NCBI RefSeq assembly: GCF_016595465.1
Contig: NZ_JAENIK010000011.1
Span: forward strand, 310,001 to 374,000
Length of the DNA: 64,000 nucleotides
Source of the DNA: Luteolibacter yonseiensis
Lineage (GTDB): Bacteria; Verrucomicrobiota; Verrucomicrobiia; Verrucomicrobiales; Akkermansiaceae
Direction of reading: 5' to 3'
Position 1 is the stretch's first letter. The number at the start of each line of letters is the position of its first letter. Of this stretch, positions 20,712-30,777 are shown in pieces. The notes beneath the pieces were generated by a model that was given only the letters and a program-made list of their open reading frames with translations, did no database searches and was not told the DNA's origin. Made by a program: the position numbers and the translations under genes.

Positions 20712-23342
20712 ATGTCTGAAGAACACATTAAACCGATCAACGTCGCCGAGGAGCTTTCGAAGTCCTTCTTGGATTACTCGATGTCGGTCATCATCTCCCG
20801 CGCCCTGCCCGACGTGCGGGACGGCCTGAAGCCATCCCAGCGGCGCATCCTCTATGCGATGCGCGAGCTGAACCTGGCACCCGGCAAGCAGCACATCAAG
20901 TGTGCGAAAATCTGCGGTGACACCTCCGGTAACTACCACCCTCACGGTGAATCCGTCATTTACCCGACGCTCGTCAACATGGGCCAGAAATGGTCCATGC
21001 GGGACACGCTCATCGACGGACAGGGAAACTTCGGCTCCGTTGAAGGCGACCCACCGGCCGCGATGCGTTATACGGAAGCCCGTCTGACCCATCTCGGCAT
21101 GGCCATGATGGACGACCTGGACAAGGACACCGTTGATTTCGTGCCGAACTATGACGAACGCCTCACCGAGCCGACCGTCCTTCCCGCCGCGTTTCCAAAC
21201 TTCCTCGTCAACGGCGGCACCGGCATCGCGGTCGGCATGGCGACGAACCTCGCTTCCCACAACCTGGGCGAGGTCGTCGACGCCATCTGCGCGCAGATCG
21301 ACAATCCCGACATCACGCTTCCCGAACTGATGGAGCACGTGAAGGGGCCGGATTTCGCCGTGCCCACCGAAATCCGCGGCATCCGCGGCATCGAGGAATA
21401 CTTCCGCACCGGTCGCGGTTCCATGCGCATGCGCGGGAAAATGGAGATCCAGGAAAATGAAGCGGGCCGTTCCTTCATCATTATCCGGGAAGTGCCGTAT
21501 GGTGTGAACCGCGCGACTCTCCAGGAGCGTATCGCCGAACTGGTGAACGAAAAAACACTCACCGGCATCTCGGGAATGCGCGACCTATCCGACGAGGAGA
21601 CCCGCATCGAGATCGAGCTGAAACGCGACGCCCGCCCGCAGGTCGTCATGGCCCAGCTTTTCAAGCTCACGCAGATGGAGACCTCCTTCAGCGTGAACAT
21701 GCTGGCGATCCACAAGAACCGCCCGAAACAACTTTCCCTCAAGGAGGGGATCGACGCCTACATCGAGCACCGCCGCGAGGTGGTCGTCCGCCGCACGCGC
21801 TATCTGTTGGGAAAAGCGGAGGAACGCGCGGAACTTCTGGAGGCCTTCCTTCTGGCGCTGGGCCATCTGGACGATTTCATCAAGATCATCCGTTCGTCGA
21901 AAAACCGCGATGAGGCCCGCGAACGGCTCGCCGCCTATACCTTCCCCGTCGCCACGGCGGAGGGACTCGGCATCCTCATCCGTTCGCAGGCATCCATCTC
22001 CGGCGATACCTACACCTTCAGCGAGCGGCAGGTGAACGCCATCCTCGAGCTCCGGCTCTATCAGCTCACCGGCATGGAGCGGGACAAGGTGAAGGGCGAA
22101 TACGACGAGGTCATCGAGAACATCAAGGACCTCATGGACATCCTCGCCCGTGAGATCCGGGTATTGACCATCATCAAGGACGAGCTCCGCGTCATCAAGG
22201 ACAAGTACGCCACTCCCCGTAGATGCACCATCGTCGCCGAAGCCGGCGAGGTCGCCATGGAAGACCTCATCGCGAACGACGCGATGATCGTCACCCTTTC
22301 CCATCGTGGTTACATCAAGCGCACCCCTTCCAGCGAATACCGTCTCCAGGGACGCGGAGGAAAGGGCCTCAAGGGCATGGAAACCCGCCAGACGAAAAAG
22401 GATGAGGCGGACGATTTCATCGAGCATCTTTTCAGTGTCCAGGCGCACGACTATCTTCTGTTCTTCACCAACACCGGAAGAATGTATGTGGAGCGCGTCT
22501 ATCAGCTTCCGGAGGGTTCCCGCACGGCGATGGGACGCAGCATCCAGAACGTGCTCAATCTCAAGCCGGAAGAGAAAATTGCCGCGCTTCTCCGTCTCGA
22601 ACGTGTCACGGATGAAAACGGAAACGACATCACCTTCCGCGAGGAGGCCGGTTTCGTGTTCTTCGCCACCCGCTCCGGCAAGGTGAAGAAAACCGCGCTC
22701 AACGATTTCCGGAACTACCGCCAGGCCGGCATCAACGCCATCAATCTGGAGGAAGGAAACGAGCTCATCGGCGTGCGTCTCACCTCCGGTTCGGATGAGA
22801 TCATCCTCGTCACCCATGAAGGACTCAGCCTGCGCTTCCACGAAGAAGACGCCCGTCCTCTGGGCCGTGGCACCGCCGGTGTGATGGGCATCCGCCCGAG
22901 CGAGAGCGACTTCGTCATCGGTCTCGCTCTGGTCACCGAAGGTTCCACCCTGTTGGTCGCTTCGGAAAACGGCCTCGGCAAGCGCACCTCGTTCGAAGAA
23001 TACCGCAAGCAGTCACGCGGTGGCAAAGGCATCATCACCATGAAGGTCACGGACAAGACCGGCCCTGTCGTCGGTGCCGTCACCGTGACGGAGGAAGACG
23101 AGCTCATGCTCATGACCTCCACCGGCCAGAGCATCCGCATCCGCGTCAGCGAAATCCGCGAAACCGGACGGAATGCCCAAGGGGTGAAGCTTCTCACCCT
23201 CAAGGATAAGGAAAACCTTCAGGATATCTCCATCGTGATACCGGATGGCGATGATTCGACGAGTGACGATTCTGCCGGAGATGGCACCGAAGACGATACG
23301 GAATCGAACACCGGCGACTCGGGCGAAGAAACCGCGGAATGA
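20712..23342 (+). CDS. gyrA: DNA gyrase subunit A
   Basis: This is the 876-residue DNA-cleaving subunit. Visible are SVIISRALPDVRDGLKPSQR, HPHGESVIYPTLVNM, the catalytic tyrosine in AAMRYTEARL and the C-terminal wrapping domain with the GyrA-box form QGRGGKG, plus a second SRGGKG repeat. The box marks gyrase rather than topoisomerase IV. The protein ends in an acidic tail rich in Asp/Glu/Ser/Thr of about 35 residues. Its stop overlaps the ATG of the next frame by 4 bp. Confidence 0.97.
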   Translation: MSEEHIKPINVAEELSKSFLDYSMSVIISRALPDVRDGLKPSQRRILYAMRELNLAPGKQHIKCAKICGDTSGNYHPHGESVIYPTLVNMGQKWSMRDTLIDGQGNFGSVEGDPPAAMRYTEARLTHLGMAMMDDLDKDTVDFVPNYDERLTEPTVLPAAFPNFLVNGGTGIAVGMATNLASHNLGEVVDAICAQIDNPDITLPELMEHVKGPDFAVPTEIRGIRGIEEYFRTGRGSMRMRGKMEIQENEAGRSFIIIREVPYGVNRATLQERIAELVNEKTLTGISGMRDLSDEETRIEIELKRDARPQVVMAQLFKLTQMETSFSVNMLAIHKNRPKQLSLKEGIDAYIEHRREVVVRRTRYLLGKAEERAELLEAFLLALGHLDDFIKIIRSSKNRDEARERLAAYTFPVATAEGLGILIRSQASISGDTYTFSERQVNAILELRLYQLTGMERDKVKGEYDEVIENIKDLMDILAREIRVLTIIKDELRVIKDKYATPRRCTIVAEAGEVAMEDLIANDAMIVTLSHRGYIKRTPSSEYRLQGRGGKGLKGMETRQTKKDEADDFIEHLFSVQAHDYLLFFTNTGRMYVERVYQLPEGSRTAMGRSIQNVLNLKPEEKIAALLRLERVTDENGNDITFREEAGFVFFATRSGKVKKTALNDFRNYRQAGINAINLEEGNELIGVRLTSGSDEIILVTHEGLSLRFHEEDARPLGRGTAGVMGIRPSESDFVIGLALVTEGSTLLVASENGLGKRTSFEEYRKQSRGGKGIITMKVTDKTGPVVGAVTVTEEDELMLMTSTGQSIRIRVSEIRETGRNAQGVKLLTLKDKENLQDISIVIPDGDDSTSDDSAGDGTEDDTESNTGDSGEETAE

Positions 23343-24007
23343 GATCTCAAACGATGCCGAAGTCTCGATACTTGAAGGGCTTCGGCATCGTCGTTTTTCT
23401 CATAGGGATCGGTTTTATCATATGGAGCGACGGCGAGGCCGTTGGGGGGAAATCGGCGGTTGCCCGGAATGGAACGATGCCACGTTCTCAACACGACTCG
23501 CCTCGTCAAAAGGAGGATGTTGACTTCACACCTCGCGCAACCAGAGACGTGAACGCGGAGTCCAGAGTACGGTCGCTTCTCCAGATCGCTCCCGGTGAAG
23601 TGGGGAATATCCGTATTCCGTCATCGGGCATTGGACTGCTTCTGTCGGAGGAGGGGGAGAAAAAATGGGAGACGAGTCCACTGATCCCTCTTTCCCGCGA
23701 GCAAGCCATCCACGGATTGGAAGAAATCTTACGTAAGGGGAATTCCCTTGGCTCGCGAGTCGACACCGCTGACGGAAAGATCATCTGGAACGCCGACGGA
23801 ATCGTGGTGAATGGCGAGGTGACCGAAGAGGGAGATGCTTCCCGCACGCTTGAAGTGGCGATAGATGGTCCCGCAACCAAAGGACTGTTTCATGAAGGGG
23901 TTATCAAAGTCCAAGGCTATTCCTTCTTTTTGGTTCGTGCTCCGGGGGCGGATGCCGGAGGAGTTTTGTTGGTGTTCGGAGAAGAAGCGAAGCGGGGCAA
24001 TCAGTGA
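23339..24007 (+). CDS. Membrane-anchored protein of unknown function
   Basis: The 222-residue protein has one N-terminal membrane helix (GFGIVVFLIGIGFIIW) and a soluble domain of about 150 residues that should face the periplasm. No family is recognised. The first start overlaps the gyrA stop (ATGA); a second ATG lies at 23354 inside a hairpin that looks like a terminator. Whether the gene is read from the gyrase transcript is therefore open. It is convergent with jetD, whose stop is only 10 bp away. Confidence 0.6.
   Translation: MRSQTMPKSRYLKGFGIVVFLIGIGFIIWSDGEAVGGKSAVARNGTMPRSQHDSPRQKEDVDFTPRATRDVNAESRVRSLLQIAPGEVGNIRIPSSGIGLLLSEEGEKKWETSPLIPLSREQAIHGLEEILRKGNSLGSRVDTADGKIIWNADGIVVNGEVTEEGDASRTLEVAIDGPATKGLFHEGVIKVQGYSFFLVRAPGADAGGVLLVFGEEAKRGNQ
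23351..23397 (+). terminator. Terminator-like hairpin after gyrA, inside the next reading frame
   Basis: Perfect 12-bp arms (ACGATGCCGAAG / CTTCGGCATCGT) with a 17-base loop are followed by CGTTTTTCT. It begins 8 bp after the gyrA stop. The loop is long for a classical terminator, but the stem and T run are good. It lies within codons 5-20 of the downstream frame. Confidence 0.6.
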
Positions 24008-24017
24008 GATTCGTCCG

Positions 24018-25232
24018 TCATTTTTCAAATTTCAAACCGCCCATGACCGGAGCGCCGAGTGTTTCCTGTTCGAAATCCCCGCGATCCTGATGATCCGCGA
24101 TCCTTTGGATCTCACTTCTGACATCTGCGAGCAGCGGTGCGGCAAGCAACTTTTCCAACAGATTCCGATCATAGGGAGTGAGCGGCCGGGGCTTGGATGC
24201 GGGTCTCCATTTCATTTGATGGACTCCCACGTGGCGCGTGGTTGCTTCCCGGAGCTTGAGTAAAATGTGCCAGCCTGCCGGGTCCGTATCGCCGAAATGA
24301 TTGTGCGGCAGTGCCGCGGGCAATTTTTCCAGAAACTCACGGAATGCCGGTGTCGGGAACGAAGATGCGGCGATCAACATGCGTCGATCCACGTTTGCCG
24401 CAGCGTATTGCGGAAAGGTGGTCTTGCGGTTTTCGATGCTGAGCAAGTGTTCCGCCGTGGTGGAAATGGTGACGCATCGCTCCAGATCCGTCGCGGAAAT
24501 GAGCACGCGATGGAGGCCGTCGAAATCGTGTGAGCTGCCATCTTCAAAATGCAGGCAGACAGGACCGTGCAATTCCACGTGGGATGTGCCCGAGATCAAG
24601 CCGATGGCTTTCAACGAGATTCGTGTGCCAAACATGCGGGACAAGGCTGACTCGTAGATCCGCTGGTGAAGCTCGAGCGCTTTTGAATCCAGCCCTATTT
24701 CGACACTTGCAGCGCGGATCCAGGTTCCCGTCTCCCAGTTCCGGGAACTCAGTTGCCTCGTTATTTCCAACAGGCGTCGCAACGTCTCCGGCCGACTCCA
24801 GCGGAAAGGCGGAATGGAGCGTCCTTCTGAGAATGCCATGTGCAGCGTTTCACACAGCCCGGCCCATTCGACCGGGAAACGGCAATGTCTGTGTTGGGAA
24901 AATCCAGCAACGACGCGCAGCGATTCCGCCTGCAGATCCTCGCCACGCGTTCCGCAAAACAGTTCCAGCAACCACGCCTCGCTCTCAGCAGGAAGGAGGA
25001 CGCGCTCGATGATATACCTGCGGTAGCGATGGCGCTTGAGCACGATCCGGCCGGATTTTTCCAGCGACTCCGCCTCGCGCAACGAGGTGGCCCGGCTCTC
25101 CGCGCTGTGCGCGCCAATGGAGTCTAACAAGTCTTCCCAGTCGAGTGAGAAGGCGCGGCTCGCTGCCGTCACCCGCTTGCCACGGGCGGCCTGCCAGCAA
25201 CGGTGGAGTTCGGCGAGCCAAGGGGTTTTCAT
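24018..25232 (-). CDS. jetD: Wadjet system protein JetD (Toprim-like nuclease subunit)
   Basis: This 404-residue protein is the last gene of a four-gene Wadjet locus. In studied Wadjet systems JetD cleaves circular plasmid DNA after the JetABC motor has extruded a loop. The C-terminal DUF2220 part carries SIENRKTTFPQYAA and the Toprim-like HFGDTDPAGWHILLKLREA with its acidic pair. The N-terminal half corresponds to the arm region. The start ATG at 25232 is used; an in-frame GTG at 25250 is possible. A gap of about 80 bp separates it from jetC. Confidence 0.88.
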   Translation of the reverse strand: MKTPWLAELHRCWQAARGKRVTAASRAFSLDWEDLLDSIGAHSAESRATSLREAESLEKSGRIVLKRHRYRRYIIERVLLPAESEAWLLELFCGTRGEDLQAESLRVVAGFSQHRHCRFPVEWAGLCETLHMAFSEGRSIPPFRWSRPETLRRLLEITRQLSSRNWETGTWIRAASVEIGLDSKALELHQRIYESALSRMFGTRISLKAIGLISGTSHVELHGPVCLHFEDGSSHDFDGLHRVLISATDLERCVTISTTAEHLLSIENRKTTFPQYAAANVDRRMLIAASSFPTPAFREFLEKLPAALPHNHFGDTDPAGWHILLKLREATTRHVGVHQMKWRPASKPRPLTPYDRNLLEKLLAAPLLADVRSEIQRIADHQDRGDFEQETLGAPVMGGLKFEK

Positions 25233-25314
25233 CTTTGTCCGTTGTTCCACCTTCCGGCGTTCCTGGGGGGAGATGAAAACCGCCTGAAGGTGGGATGATC
25301 ACGGACGAAGATGC

Positions 25315-28300
25315 TCATGACAGCGCCTCCACCAGTTTGTCCCGATCCACCTTCACCACCCAGTTCGTGATGTTGGAGATCTGGCCGTTCTTGTCGTCGT
25401 AGGTTCTTTCAACACGGCATTGCACGACGGTCTCCGCATGCTGGATCATCGTGGGCAGGCGATCCTCCGGGAATGCCATGATGAGCTGGAGGCCGAAGTT
25501 CCTGGCGAGATCCAGACATGCGTCGATGCGGTCGCCGGAGAGTTTTGAGAATGCCTCGTCCATGATGACGATGCCGAGGTTCTTGCGAGACTCGCGGGGG
25601 CCGAGATCGTAAACACGTTGGAAGGCTGCGAGCATGGCCACGAAAAAAGGTGCCTGGTTCTCACCGCCGCTTTGCTTCTTCGCATTCCTGTTCAGGGAGA
25701 TCGCCGCACCCTCGCCCTTGCCGGTGGGCGTGGCCTGGATGTCCCAGTGATGGTAGTAGCGGTAGTCGAGAGCGCGCTGCTGGCGGGGATCCTCCGCGTT
25801 TTCGATCGCCGCCATGAGTGCCGCCTTCGCCTTGTCGATTTCCTCACGCGCGCTGGCGGCGAAGAGTTCGAGACCGGGATTCAGTCCTTTCTCCACCAGC
25901 GCCCAGATGGCGCTGTGGCTGCGGTCCTGCTTCATGGAGAGCTGGTAGCGCCACCCGCCGATGTCGTGGTCCATCGCGCGGTTCAGTTCGCGTTTGGTGC
26001 GCTCCGCTTCATCGAGTTTCTCTTTCAGAACGTCGAGGACCTGGTGTTGCAGGCGGTCCTCCCACTCCTTGCGGGCGTCTTCGGCCTCGGCCATGTACCG
26101 CTCCAGTTCATGGGTTTCCAATTCGGTACGACGTGCGTCGTAGCGGGAGTTTTCGTCATCGCCGGGATCGAATGCTTCCCCGGTTTCCGGATGTTTTTCC
26201 GCGAGAGCGTTCCGTTCGATGTCGCGCTCCCTTCTGGCCTTGTCGGAGTCATATTCGCGGATGCGCGCCATTTCCGAGGACGCGTCGAGCCTTTGCTGCC
26301 ACTTGGGGAACTGTGTTCTGGCGGCGGCGATGAGTTCTGAGATCTCGCTGTCCCGCACTCCCTCGAGCGCCTCCCGGCTGGTCTGGCGTTGCGTGAGGGA
26401 GGCGGCCTCATCTTCCAGCAGAGCGGCCATCCCATCCTGCAAGACACGTTCCTGTTGGTTGAACTTTTCCATGTTGCCGGCAAGGCGGCCGATGCGCTCG
26501 ATGACTCCTTGGAAGGTTTTTTCCAGCACCCTGAGTTTCTCCACCGTTGCCTCACGTTCGGGCGTGGCGAGGAGGCGGATGGTTTCCTCCAGTTGCGCGA
26601 GTTCCTTGCGCAGGCGCGGCAGGTCGCGGAGCCTGGAGCTGCCTGCGGGTGCATCCGCCTTGTCGAGCGCCCATGTTTCGCCGCGATGCAGGAAAGTGCG
26701 CCAATCCTCGCGCAGGCGTTTCTGGTGGGAGAGTGTCTCGGTGATCTCGACAAGCTCGTCCTGCCGCATCGTGCGGAGGCGGCGCAGGCCTTCCTCTCCG
26801 ATGGTGAATTCCTTGGCCGGTTGGAAATGTTGGCGATGCGGCGGGTCCTTCAGCCATCCGTCTTTGGAAAATCCACGTGCGTGCGAATCAAGCTGGCCGG
26901 CTTTCTCCACCGCCATCATGTCGCCGAAATGATGTTGGAGGTAAGCCTTGGCGAGCGTGTGTTCCGTTTCGAAAAACGCTGCGACAGTGCCTGGCTTGTT
27001 GTTATCGGATTTCGAGATTTCCTCCGGGTGCACCAATGGCTCGTCCATATGGCCGAGGCGTTTCGCCTGCTCCCATGCGGCTTTGAAATCTTCCGCGAGC
27101 ACAGCGGAGCGCTTGTTTCCCAAGAGGGATTCCAACAACGGCCACCATGGTTCCGCCTCAGCCTTCACCTCGATGACCCGGCCGAAGGCATCGGCCCGCT
27201 GGCCGCGTGATTTCAGGGCATCCAACAAGGGAGATGGGGCGGCGCTGCCCTTGTGATCGAGGTCGTCCAGTTCGCGACGCAGGCGGGACTCGCGGCCTTC
27301 GAGAACCTTGATTTCTTCCTCGATGGGACGGAGCCGGTCCCGGGCGTCATTGACCATCGCCTGATAGATGCGGGGCATTTTCGCAGCGGTGTCGAGCGCG
27401 AGGCTTTCATCCGCCCCCTGCATCTGCCGGAGCCAATCGCCGGCGGGTTCCGGTTCCTCCAGCCCGAAGTCTTTCGCGAGGCGCAGCCATTGCTTCCAAT
27501 ACTGGGTGCGGTCATGGAGAAACTGGCGTGCGGATTTCTCCGTTTCGCGCAAGGAGTCCAACTCGCGGGCGACGTCGTCACGCCGGCTGCGGTCTTCCGC
27601 GAGCCGGGTGATCTGCAGGTCGTTGCCCGCGACAAGGCGGATCTTCGCAAGCTGTGAGTCGAGTTCGTTGCGTTCGGCGAGGGCTTCCTCATGAGCCGTG
27701 CGGGACTCGGCGTTCTGATAACGCAGCGTTTCCAAATCGGATTGGCGGCTTGTCAGGTTTTCCAGCTTCTGCTCATGGCCGAGCGCGATGCGCAGGTGTG
27801 CGTGCAGACGGGCCTCGCGGCGTGCGGTCACGTATTCGTGATGCCGTTCGCTGATGCGGCAGAGGCGTGCGTGCTGGTCATGCATTTTTTCCAGCCGCTC
27901 CTGCGCGCGGCGGTGGGCGTCCACACTGGCACGCACGGCCTTCACGTCCGGCAGGCCGGGTTCAAGGAGATAATCACGGATGAATTTCTCGAATGACTCG
28001 ACCGGCTGGAAAGCCATCGAGTTCGGCAGGGTCTTGTTCATCTGCACCCGGTCGAATCCCAGGTGGCTGCGCGAACCCATCTCATCAAGATAGGACGCCT
28101 GGCGGTCGAAGACCTCGCCGCCGAGATCACGTTTCACGTGGACCCGGAATTCCTCTTCCGACATGAAAGCGACCGCATCCGGATCCAGCTCCGCACTCAG
28201 GAAATCCTCACGCTCGAGCCTGTTCGGCACCGTGAACCAGAGCGTGCGGGCCTTGGCGGTAGGGCCTTCGAATTCAATGCGCGCGCCCCACGTCTCGCGG

Positions 28301-28641
28301 CGGGGTGTGTCCTCATCCTTGGCAAGAGGCCAGACGAATTCCAGGCCTGCGAGGGTCACTCCCGACGGGCGGAGGTAGCGTTCCTGTCCGTCATTGCCCT
28401 GGGTGTTCGTGTCGCAGAGACAATAGCCGCGTAGAGAACGTCCGCTTCCGGCACCGGCGGCGGCCTTGTTGAAGCGGCTGAGGGATTCGCCGAGCATGAC
28501 GAACTGGATGAGATCCAGCAGCACGCTCTTGCCCGAGCCGTTCGCTCCGGTGATGAGCGAGAGGCCGGAGACATCGATGAAACGGCGGTAGCCATACCAA
28601 TTGATGGCGAGGATGCGGCTGAGGTGGACGCGGGCTGGCAT
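25315..28641 (-). CDS. jetC: Wadjet system protein JetC (SMC-like ATPase)
   Basis: The 1108-residue SMC/MukB-like motor protein starts with a head half containing Walker A GANGSGKS (about residue 33). Two long coiled-coil stretches surround a hinge-like middle (about 500-640). The C-terminal head half has the ABC signature KQSGGENQAPFF and Walker B LGIVIMDEAFSKL. It drives DNA loop extrusion in Wadjet complexes. The start at 28641 (MPARVHLSRILAINWYGYRR) follows the jetB stop by 1 bp; upstream codons in the frame are jetB shadow. Confidence 0.92.
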   Translation of the reverse strand: MPARVHLSRILAINWYGYRRFIDVSGLSLITGANGSGKSVLLDLIQFVMLGESLSRFNKAAAGAGSGRSLRGYCLCDTNTQGNDGQERYLRPSGVTLAGLEFVWPLAKDEDTPRRETWGARIEFEGPTAKARTLWFTVPNRLEREDFLSAELDPDAVAFMSEEEFRVHVKRDLGGEVFDRQASYLDEMGSRSHLGFDRVQMNKTLPNSMAFQPVESFEKFIRDYLLEPGLPDVKAVRASVDAHRRAQERLEKMHDQHARLCRISERHHEYVTARREARLHAHLRIALGHEQKLENLTSRQSDLETLRYQNAESRTAHEEALAERNELDSQLAKIRLVAGNDLQITRLAEDRSRRDDVARELDSLRETEKSARQFLHDRTQYWKQWLRLAKDFGLEEPEPAGDWLRQMQGADESLALDTAAKMPRIYQAMVNDARDRLRPIEEEIKVLEGRESRLRRELDDLDHKGSAAPSPLLDALKSRGQRADAFGRVIEVKAEAEPWWPLLESLLGNKRSAVLAEDFKAAWEQAKRLGHMDEPLVHPEEISKSDNNKPGTVAAFFETEHTLAKAYLQHHFGDMMAVEKAGQLDSHARGFSKDGWLKDPPHRQHFQPAKEFTIGEEGLRRLRTMRQDELVEITETLSHQKRLREDWRTFLHRGETWALDKADAPAGSSRLRDLPRLRKELAQLEETIRLLATPEREATVEKLRVLEKTFQGVIERIGRLAGNMEKFNQQERVLQDGMAALLEDEAASLTQRQTSREALEGVRDSEISELIAAARTQFPKWQQRLDASSEMARIREYDSDKARRERDIERNALAEKHPETGEAFDPGDDENSRYDARRTELETHELERYMAEAEDARKEWEDRLQHQVLDVLKEKLDEAERTKRELNRAMDHDIGGWRYQLSMKQDRSHSAIWALVEKGLNPGLELFAASAREEIDKAKAALMAAIENAEDPRQQRALDYRYYHHWDIQATPTGKGEGAAISLNRNAKKQSGGENQAPFFVAMLAAFQRVYDLGPRESRKNLGIVIMDEAFSKLSGDRIDACLDLARNFGLQLIMAFPEDRLPTMIQHAETVVQCRVERTYDDKNGQISNITNWVVKVDRDKLVEALS

Positions 28642-28642
28642 G

Positions 28643-29257
28643 TCAGGCTTCTTCGGTGGGTTGGTAGAGGGCGGCACGGGCCAGGCAGGATTCCAGGCTG
28701 TCGAAGGGGATGACCCGCGGCAGGCTGGGAAGAATCTCGATGAGGGTCTCGCCGAGCTGGAGCGCGCCTTCCGGCTTGTGGGTGCGGATGAGCCGATGCC
28801 GCTTGAGACGGGCCAGCAGGGAGTCGAGGTGGGTTTTTTCCGGCGGATCGATTTTATCAAACGTATTGCGGAAACGGGTCCACAATTCGTCGACGGTCAG
28901 GATGACCGCGCTGCTGGCTTCGTTCGTGCGGTGGTCGTCCCAGGTTCGCCAGAGAACGAGCAGCAGAAGCGTCTCGTCCTTGGTGAACTGTGCGAGGAGA
29001 TGGCACGCTTCGGGACGCGGGCGGGCCTGGAGCAATGAAAAATCGTCATCCACGATGAGTTCCAGACCGAGCGGTGCGAGGTAGTCCTTGAGATGGGTCT
29101 GGTAGTGATCGCGTGCGAGAAGGAAATGATCGCGGCCCGAACCGCTGCTGCCGAGCAAGGTGCCGCGCCCGATGAGTTCCGCCAGGATTTCACGGATTGC
29201 CGGGCGGTCGTCGTCTGGAACTTCAGACCAGAAGCTGGGCCAGTGGGGATCGGACAT
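28643..29257 (-). CDS. jetB: Wadjet system protein JetB (kite subunit, DUF4194)
   Basis: This 204-residue protein matches the DUF4194/MukE-like kite subunit: a winged-helix protein with RPRPEACHLLAQFTKDETLL, LTVDELWTRFRN and LLARLKRHRLIRTHK. It would bridge JetA and JetC. It lies directly before jetC (1-bp gap) and 41 bp after jetA, so the three are one operon. Confidence 0.87.
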   Translation of the reverse strand: MSDPHWPSFWSEVPDDDRPAIREILAELIGRGTLLGSSGSGRDHFLLARDHYQTHLKDYLAPLGLELIVDDDFSLLQARPRPEACHLLAQFTKDETLLLLVLWRTWDDHRTNEASSAVILTVDELWTRFRNTFDKIDPPEKTHLDSLLARLKRHRLIRTHKPEGALQLGETLIEILPSLPRVIPFDSLESCLARAALYQPTEEA

Positions 29258-29298
29258 GGGAAGAATTCAAGAGTGCATGATTGAGTAGGGGAAGGGCA

Positions 29299-30777
29299 TC
29301 ACCCCCTGCGGACCTGGAATCGTTCGACGTTCCAGCCGGCATGGGAATCGGTGGGGATTCTCTCGGGAGTGAGGCCGGAGATTTTTCCGGGACCCTCGAT
29401 GCTCCACCTCACGCGCCGCCCATCGGCGGTGACGGCGTGTTCGTAGGCGGCGATGGCGAGCAGGTCCAGCATCTCATCCATGTCGGCGGCGGTGAAATCC
29501 GACGTCATCAACACACTGGATTTCTCCGGCAGAAGCCGGGCGACGAGCCGGGCCGCGCGCTGGGGCGTGAGGGCGAGACGCTGGCGTTCGCGAAGAGCGG
29601 CGAGGGTCTCCTCCGCGGTTTCTTCCGCACGGTCCGATTCGTTCCCGAAGGTGAGGTCCGCCGGGGACTTCACGCGGCGGGTGCGGGCGAGCGATTCGTT
29701 GCCGAAGAAAAATTTCACTTCAGGCACAAGCGGGACGAAGTCCGGCTCCGTTTCGCGCAGGGAGGCGAGGCGCATGCCTTCGTGCGCCGCATTGATGGCA
29801 TCGCAGTACGCCTTGACGATCTCCGGACGCCTGCCGCGAAGCTCGGTCTGGTAGCGGTAGCGTTGTTGGGAGAGTTGGTTGAACGACGCCATGCGCGCGT
29901 CGATGGCATCGGCGACGTGGCGGATCGCGGCGAGGCGGTGTTCGAGGTCACGCAGGGCTTTTTCCGCACGATGGTAGGCTTCGTTCTCATCCCAGTGGTA
30001 GTGGGCCGCGAGCCCTTGGGCGAGGCGCTCCTTCACCAGCGGATCATCGCGGCGGTCGGCGATCCGCGAGCGCAGGACCTGGAGACGGGGCAGCAGCCCG
30101 TTCCTACGGAGTGCGTCGTAGCAAACCATGTGCTGGCCCGCGCTGAATTCCGAGTAAAGGAGGCGCAGCGTTTCGGCGGGAGAGTCGCTGAGCCGCTGGC
30201 GGCGGTCGAAAAGCGAGATGAGCTTCTCCACGCCATGAAGCTGGATGATGGCGCTTTCGAGGCGGGTGTTGCAATCGGTGACAGTGCTGCGGAGTTCGTC
30301 GGGTTCCTGAAGCCGGGGATCGAGGATATTCGGACGTTCGAGTGTTTCACAAACTCCCCGTACGGTGTCCGCGAAGGTTTTCAACTCGGCGATCTCGTCT
30401 TCCGCGAGTTCTCGCAGGAGCCTGAGCAGCGGACGGAGTCCGGGCGAGACAAGCGCCCAGCGTTCGTGGAGGCCGAGCTGCTGGTCTTCAATCCAGCTCG
30501 AATCGCAGAGTCGGTTGAAAATTTGTCCTGCGCGTTGGCGGGCGTCGCGGAGCGAGGCTCCTTCGTCGTCGTCCAGAACGATGTCCGGATGCGCCGCAAG
30601 GATCTCGCGGATGAGAGCGATGGCCTCGGCATGTGGAATGCGCCCGGCCTCGCCCGCGACATCGGCCAGCCGCTCCGCGCAATCGATATAGATCGCCGCG
30701 GACGGGCGGGTGAGCGGGCGGAAAAAATCCCGCGAGACGGATGCGAGGAGTTTTTCACTGAGATTCGGCGGAGGCAT
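29299..30777 (-). CDS. jetA: Wadjet system protein JetA (kleisin-like subunit)
   Basis: The 492-residue protein is the first gene of the Wadjet operon. It is mainly helical, with an N-terminal winged-helix-like part (LSEKLLASVSRDFFRPLTRP), a central helical region and a C-terminal part (TSDFTAADMDEMLDLLAIA) fitting the MukF/kleisin-like role. The start ATG at 30777 is preferred; the frame can extend to a TTG at 30846. It is divergent from the esterase gene at 30879, leaving about 100 bp for two promoters. Confidence 0.85.
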   Translation of the reverse strand: MPPPNLSEKLLASVSRDFFRPLTRPSAAIYIDCAERLADVAGEAGRIPHAEAIALIREILAAHPDIVLDDDEGASLRDARQRAGQIFNRLCDSSWIEDQQLGLHERWALVSPGLRPLLRLLRELAEDEIAELKTFADTVRGVCETLERPNILDPRLQEPDELRSTVTDCNTRLESAIIQLHGVEKLISLFDRRQRLSDSPAETLRLLYSEFSAGQHMVCYDALRRNGLLPRLQVLRSRIADRRDDPLVKERLAQGLAAHYHWDENEAYHRAEKALRDLEHRLAAIRHVADAIDARMASFNQLSQQRYRYQTELRGRRPEIVKAYCDAINAAHEGMRLASLRETEPDFVPLVPEVKFFFGNESLARTRRVKSPADLTFGNESDRAEETAEETLAALRERQRLALTPQRAARLVARLLPEKSSVLMTSDFTAADMDEMLDLLAIAAYEHAVTADGRRVRWSIEGPGKISGLTPERIPTDSHAGWNVERFQVRRG

